The notes beneath the pieces are model-generated. The model was not told where the DNA came from, made no database searches, and saw only the letters and a list, made by a program, of their open reading frames with translations. Shown here one piece after another: positions 60,120-64,000 of a stretch of 64,000 nucleotides of DNA. Made by a program: the position numbers and the translations under genes. Numbering within the stretch: position 1 is the first letter of the stretch; each line of letters opens with the position of its first letter. Source of the DNA: CAVPDE01 sp963707125 (GTDB lineage: Bacteria; Desulfobacterota; DSM-4660; Desulfatiglandales; HGW-15); the NCBI GenBank assembly GCA_963707125.1, contig CAVPOU010000004.1:434001-498000 (forward strand). Direction: 5' to 3'.

Positions 60120-62109
60120 CACGTTCTTCGGACTGGATGCGCTGTCTTCGTCGGCTGCCATGGCGGCCGCGTTCCTGATCGGACTGGCCTTCGGATTTTC
60201 CCTGGAGCAGGCGGGTTTCGGCAGTTCCCGCCGGTTGGCAGGCATCTTCTACTTCCGGGATATGGCGGTACTGAAGGTCATGTTCACGGCGGTGCTCGTG
60301 GCCATGCTGGGGCTCCAGTACGCGAGCGGACTTGGGCTGATCAAGGAAGATCAGCTCTTCTTCATGCCCAGCATCTACGGGCCGCAGATCGTGGGCGGTC
60401 TGATTTTCGGAGTGGGCTTTGTCATGGGCGCCTGGTGCCCTGGGACAGCGGCGGTGGGCGTGGCTTCCGGCCGACTGGATGCGCTGGTGTTCCTTGCAGG
60501 CGCTGGAATCGGAAGCGTCTTCTTCAACGAGCTCTTCGGCATCTTGAAGGGCCTCTACACCTGGGGGGACAGGGGCGTTCGGTTTGCCTGGCAGGACCTG
60601 GGCCTGTCGGCTTCAGGATTCGGCTTCCTCATGGTGGCTGCGGCACTGTTCATGTTCTGGGGATCCGAGTACCTTGAAAAAAGGAGAGCAGTAGGCGGCG
60701 CTTATTGGCGGAGTCCCTTTTTGAGATCCTTCAGCGTCGTCATGATCCTTCTGGCCCTCGGCCTCATGGCCATGGAGGGAAGGGTTGCGGGCGACAGGCC
60801 TGCAGGCCTTCAGATAAGGACCTCCGCCATGTTGGCGGAGATTGAATCGGCAAAGGACCACATGGAGCCAGAAGAACTGGCCGACCGGCTGATGCGGGGA
60901 GAGCCGGGGCTCCTGGCGGTCGACATCCGGAGTGCAGAGGAGTATGCGGAGTTTCACATTCGCGGCGCCGTCAACATCTCCATGGCCGATTTACCGGAGG
61001 CGCTTGCGGGCAGGGAGAACAAGGGCATTATCGTTATTTATTCCAACGGCATGACCCATCCGGCCCAGACCCGTGATGCCCTGTTCCGCATGGGCTTCAC
61101 GAACGTTTACATTCTGACCGACGGCCTTGCAGGGTTTTTGGACCGCATTCTCAAACCCGCATCCCTCAGGACAGAACTGCTGTCTGCGGAGCAGACGGCG
61201 AGGATCAACGAGTGGAGATCGTATTTCATCGGCACGGAAAAACCAGCCCAAGCCGAGCCTGAAAAGCCCCTGGCCGTCTCAGATCCCGTGCCGCCTGCGT
61301 GGCCGGGCCTGGTGGAGCCTGCGTGGCTGGCCGAGAACCTCGGCAATCGGGAAGTCCGGGTCATCGAGGTTCGGGCTCAAGCCCAGTACAACAGTGGACA
61401 CATTCCAGGATCCGTGTGCGTTTCCCATGACAACTTCCGTGGCGTGGTGGGCGGCGTCTCCTCCATGCTGCAGCCCTCTGACCTTTTGGCAGGCCACATG
61501 TCCCTCATGGGGATCAAGCCCACGGATAGGGTGGTGATCGTCCCTGATGACAAACCCCACGACGCGACTCTGGTGGCCATGGCATTGGCGCGTCTGGGCC
61601 ACGGGCGCTTCGGCATCCTCAACGGCGGTTTTCCTCGCTGGACTCTTGAAAAGAGACCTGTCACGACCGAACTGCCTAAGGTTGAGAAGTCCCAATACCC
61701 GGTCCCCTCTCCCGATGTCTTTACGAAGACGTACAAGGAAATCATGGAGGTCCTCAAGGCTGCGGATCATGTCATCCTTGATGTCCGTCCAACGGAATAC
61801 TACACGGGAGAGAAGGTGGATGAAGCCAGGGGCGGGCACATCCCCGGAGCCAAGAGCCGGCCCTACACAGAGGACCTTTCCAAGTACGGCAAAGTCACAC
61901 TGCTAAAGCCGTCGGAGCAACTCGCAACAGCCTACGCTTCCCTCGTGCCCAATAAGCAGACGACGGTGATCATCCACTGCCGCACCGGCCATCAGGCCAG
62001 CCAGACCTTTTTTGTGATGCGATACCTGCTGGGCTATGAGAGGGTGTTGTGGTATGACGCCGGCTGGTCTGAATGGGCGGCAAGAAGCGAGTTGCCTGTC
62101 GAGAAATGA
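60112..62109 (+). CDS. YeeE/YedE second half fused to three rhodanese domains
   Basis: A 665-residue membrane protein. Residues 1-225: about six TM segments and the second YeeE half, with LEQAGFGSSRRLAGIFYFRD and the Cys109 motif GAWCPGTAAVG. Residues 255-350, 400-525 and 540-660 are rhodanese-like: the first has no Cys at its loop (IVIYSNGMTHP), the second none (VIVPDDKPHD), the third has Cys623 in TVIIHCRTGHQ and should be active. It would couple thiosulfate or sulfur import to sulfur transfer. AAGGAGG lies before the ATG. Topology, and so the compartment of the rhodaneses, is not decided here. Closing gene of the operon. Confidence 0.92.
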   Translation: MISTFFGLDALSSSAAMAAAFLIGLAFGFSLEQAGFGSSRRLAGIFYFRDMAVLKVMFTAVLVAMLGLQYASGLGLIKEDQLFFMPSIYGPQIVGGLIFGVGFVMGAWCPGTAAVGVASGRLDALVFLAGAGIGSVFFNELFGILKGLYTWGDRGVRFAWQDLGLSASGFGFLMVAAALFMFWGSEYLEKRRAVGGAYWRSPFLRSFSVVMILLALGLMAMEGRVAGDRPAGLQIRTSAMLAEIESAKDHMEPEELADRLMRGEPGLLAVDIRSAEEYAEFHIRGAVNISMADLPEALAGRENKGIIVIYSNGMTHPAQTRDALFRMGFTNVYILTDGLAGFLDRILKPASLRTELLSAEQTARINEWRSYFIGTEKPAQAEPEKPLAVSDPVPPAWPGLVEPAWLAENLGNREVRVIEVRAQAQYNSGHIPGSVCVSHDNFRGVVGGVSSMLQPSDLLAGHMSLMGIKPTDRVVIVPDDKPHDATLVAMALARLGHGRFGILNGGFPRWTLEKRPVTTELPKVEKSQYPVPSPDVFTKTYKEIMEVLKAADHVILDVRPTEYYTGEKVDEARGGHIPGAKSRPYTEDLSKYGKVTLLKPSEQLATAYASLVPNKQTTVIIHCRTGHQASQTFFVMRYLLGYERVLWYDAGWSEWAARSELPVEK

Positions 62110-62158
62110 TGGGCGCCGGACCGGATCAAAATGGTCGTGGCGTCTTTGAGAATGGAAC

Positions 62159-62629
62159 ATGGCCGAAATCAGCAGGGCAGTGATCCCGTGCGAAATCACG
62201 GTGATCAAAGACTTGTTTCAGGAGTACGCGGAATCTCTGAATTTCGACCTGGACTTCCAGGATTTCAGAGAGGAACTGGAGACTCTGCCGGGGAAGTATC
62301 GCGCACCAAAGGGATCCATTCTTGTCGCAAAAGAAAACGGCGAGACTCTCGGGTGTGTCGCCGTGCGGCCGCTGGGTTCGGAGATCTGTGAGATGAAACG
62401 GCTCTATGTGAAACCGGCGCACCGCGGTAAAAAGGTAGGACGAGAGCTTGCCGTGGCGATCATCGAGGAAGCAAAGAGACTCGGTTACAAGGCGATGAGA
62501 CTGGATACTGTAGAGGCCATGAAGGAGGCATCAGCGCTCTACCGGGCCCTGGGATTCCAATCGATCGATGCGTACACCTACAACCCCCTTCCCGGGGCGA
62601 TGTACTTCGAGCTCAAGCTAAGAGCATAG
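62159..62629 (+). CDS. GNAT family N-acetyltransferase
   Basis: A 156-residue acetyl-CoA-dependent acyltransferase. The acetyl-CoA loop is in RLYVKPAHRGKKVGRELAVA (R-x-x-G-K/R pattern) and the C-terminal motif in EASALYRALGFQSIDAYTYN. The acceptor is unknown. It begins 50 bases after the sulfur operon, probably read from it or from its own weak start; the Shine-Dalgarno is poor. Confidence 0.9.
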   Translation: MAEISRAVIPCEITVIKDLFQEYAESLNFDLDFQDFREELETLPGKYRAPKGSILVAKENGETLGCVAVRPLGSEICEMKRLYVKPAHRGKKVGRELAVAIIEEAKRLGYKAMRLDTVEAMKEASALYRALGFQSIDAYTYNPLPGAMYFELKLRA

Positions 62630-62696
62630 AGCACGGAGCATAGAGCGGGGAGTCAGAATCTTTATGAACTCGCAAAAAGCCACAAAGCCGTATTCT

Positions 62697-62754
62697 GTTC
62701 GTGGTTCGATACCTGCCTGCGCCGAGGCTTCGGCAGGCAGGCCTCACCACGAAC
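62697..62754. terminator. Long nested hairpin between convergent genes
   Basis: Outer arms GTTCGTGGT and ACCACGAAC hold an inner stem CCTGCCTG/CAGGCAGG with further complementary CCGAGGCTTCGG. No U-tract. It belongs to the same repeat type as the hairpin at 55261 and lies between the GNAT and malate dehydrogenase genes. Confidence 0.55.
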
Positions 62755-62839
62755 GATAATTCAGAAACTTTCACGTGCGTTAAAGCGTTCGCCCTGAGGT
62801 ATCGAAGGGTGAACGCAACCTTTTCCGGGTTCATCGAGC

Positions 62840-63895
62840 TTATGAGATGCCGTACTTCTCCTTGAGAATCCCGGCGGCGCCTTTGATGTCTTCTTTGATG
62901 ATCGCAGCGGAACGTTCAAGCTGACCTCTGAAGTCCTCGACAGGAAGTTCGTAAATTTTTTCTACTCCATAGGGTCCAATCTTCGCAGGCACACCGAAGC
63001 TCATGGAGTCGAGCCCGTCTTCTTTCTTGAGGAGGCCGTACTCGTTTTCGAGGATGGCAATCACGGGCTGCACTTCTGATTCGCCTTTGATGATGGCCCG
63101 AAGCATGTGGCAGGCAGCCCTTGCAGGACCTGCTGAGGCGCTCTGCCCTGTCTCATTGACGAAATGGGTCCCACCCTTCTTAGCTTCATCCATCACTTCC
63201 CGGATCTTTTGTGGATCAATACCGGCAACCCTGATGACCTCCTCCAGGGGAATACCGCTCACGGAAAAGTAGCGAGGATGGGCCACCATGGAATCTCCGT
63301 GATCTCCAAAAACGATGCCTCGCATGTCGGTCCCTGAAATGCCGAGAACCTGAGACACGGCAAGGCAGATTCTTCTGGCATCCAGGTTGCCGGCCTGGCC
63401 CATAATGTTCTCCCTTGGAAAGCCGGTCACCTTGTACCCCACCCATGTCATGGCTGTAACGGGATTTCCCATATAGACGAGGATCGGGAGATCCTGGGCA
63501 GAACAGCCTTCATAGATCTCCCTGATTTGCCTGGAGGTCTCGGCGACCACTTCCGTGTTCACGGCGAGCAGGTCTCTTCGGCTCTGGCCCTCTTTTCTTG
63601 GAACGCCCACACCAATGAAGATGACATCAAGGCCTGCCATGTCATCGAGAAAGTTGGTACCGAAAAGACGAGGTCTGCGCAGAGCGTTCGCTTTCAGATC
63701 TTCCACCCAAGCGCCAGCCCTGTTGGGATACTTCTCAGCAGGACGGCCATAGAATACGACTTCCTTGCCCAAGCCTTCATCGACCAGTGACAGGACGACG
63801 TCCCTGGAAACATTTCCGAATCCCCACACCCCTATTTTGTCTCTTTCCTTGACACGCTCGATAAATCTGCAGGTTTTGGGAGCCTCTATTTCCAT
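62840..63895 (-). CDS. Malate dehydrogenase (lactate/malate dehydrogenase family)
   Basis: A 351-residue NAD-dependent dehydrogenase. Dinucleotide-binding loop GVWGFGNVSRDVV, substrate-binding GVPRKEGQSRRDLL (Arg pattern of malate enzymes), GNLDARR with the active-site Asp/Arg pair, and catalytic His in FGDHGDSMV. Fits malate rather than lactate dehydrogenase by the Arg loop, though specificity is not proven. It is longer than usual (about 310-330) because of an N-terminal extension (ERVKERDK) and C-terminal helix. GAGGG precedes ATG. Its upstream region ends at the window edge. Confidence 0.87.
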   Translation of the reverse strand: MEIEAPKTCRFIERVKERDKIGVWGFGNVSRDVVLSLVDEGLGKEVVFYGRPAEKYPNRAGAWVEDLKANALRRPRLFGTNFLDDMAGLDVIFIGVGVPRKEGQSRRDLLAVNTEVVAETSRQIREIYEGCSAQDLPILVYMGNPVTAMTWVGYKVTGFPRENIMGQAGNLDARRICLAVSQVLGISGTDMRGIVFGDHGDSMVAHPRYFSVSGIPLEEVIRVAGIDPQKIREVMDEAKKGGTHFVNETGQSASAGPARAACHMLRAIIKGESEVQPVIAILENEYGLLKKEDGLDSMSFGVPAKIGPYGVEKIYELPVEDFRGQLERSAAIIKEDIKGAAGILKEKYGIS

Positions 63896-64000
63896 TTCAT
63901 ACCCTCATCACAACACTCTTCCAGTTTCTTAAACAGACTCAACTTATCAACCGGATTTTTCAATGTCAACGGCGATCCCGAAAGAGAGAAAAGAGAGGAC

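Noticed and set aside
1..64000. CRISPR arrays, complete insertion sequences and rRNA
   Set aside because: No regularly spaced direct repeats with unique spacers, no transposase frame and no rRNA-like sequence were seen.

Overview
The window looks like chromosomal DNA of an anaerobic or facultative member of the Desulfobacterota (old Deltaproteobacteria, Syntrophobacter/Desulfobacterales-like). This is an inference from gene content: a membrane pyrophosphatase, a selenocysteine pathway gene, acyl-CoA and corrinoid methyl-transfer enzymes, PilZ and FHA signalling proteins, and many small dispersed hairpin repeats. No rRNA, CRISPR array or complete insertion sequence was seen.

Layout. 0.2-3.6 kb: a sugar-nucleotide transferase faces a K+-dependent membrane pyrophosphatase gene across a bidirectional terminator. 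3.6-5.1 kb: a decayed stretch with a [2Fe-2S] domain fragment, a tRNA-Thr and a truncated integrase beside it. 5.2-18.6 kb: mostly plus-strand housekeeping genes (OsmC, nicotinate phosphoribosyltransferase plus an MFS transporter, a glutaminyl-tRNA synthetase fused to a tRNA-binding domain, an RND efflux pair), then a PilZ protein, tRNA-His and selA. 18.6-32.1 kb: one long minus-strand beta-oxidation operon run from a TetR gene with a 20-bp palindrome overlapping its promoter. Read from its promoter it encodes TetR, an alpha-methylacyl-CoA racemase-like CoA transferase, a MaoC-SDR-SCP2 fusion, a ketosynthase-DUF35-SDR-SCP2 fusion, an SCPx-like thiolase, a small frameshifted gene, two acyl-CoA dehydrogenases and an acyl-CoA ligase. 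Together these resemble the peroxisomal machinery for branched-chain or sterol side-chain acyl-CoAs. 32.2-36.9 kb: glycerol kinase, a dienoyl-CoA isomerase-like protein, and a corrinoid protein with its methyltransferase.

36.9-48.2 kb is a low-density region of small regulatory and lipoprotein genes (FHA, PilZ, ferritin-like, HTH), at least three pseudogenes and a ~110-bp repeat family between transcription units. 48.2-52.2 kb: a MoxR ATPase, DUF58, VWA and HtrA-like protease operon with related direct repeats on both sides. 52.7-57.1 kb: TrmO, a B12-binding radical SAM/TPR protein, an MFS transporter and a small unknown. 57.6-62.1 kb: a sulfur-handling operon with an exported persulfide-dioxygenase/rhodanese protein, a YeeE half-channel, and a second YeeE half fused to three rhodanese domains. 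The right end holds a GNAT acetyltransferase and a malate dehydrogenase.

The two most notable systems are the peroxisome-like operon, whose two fusion genes carry a nearly identical SDR-SCP2 module with an internal mosaic patch, and the exported rhodanese/split-YeeE sulfur operon.
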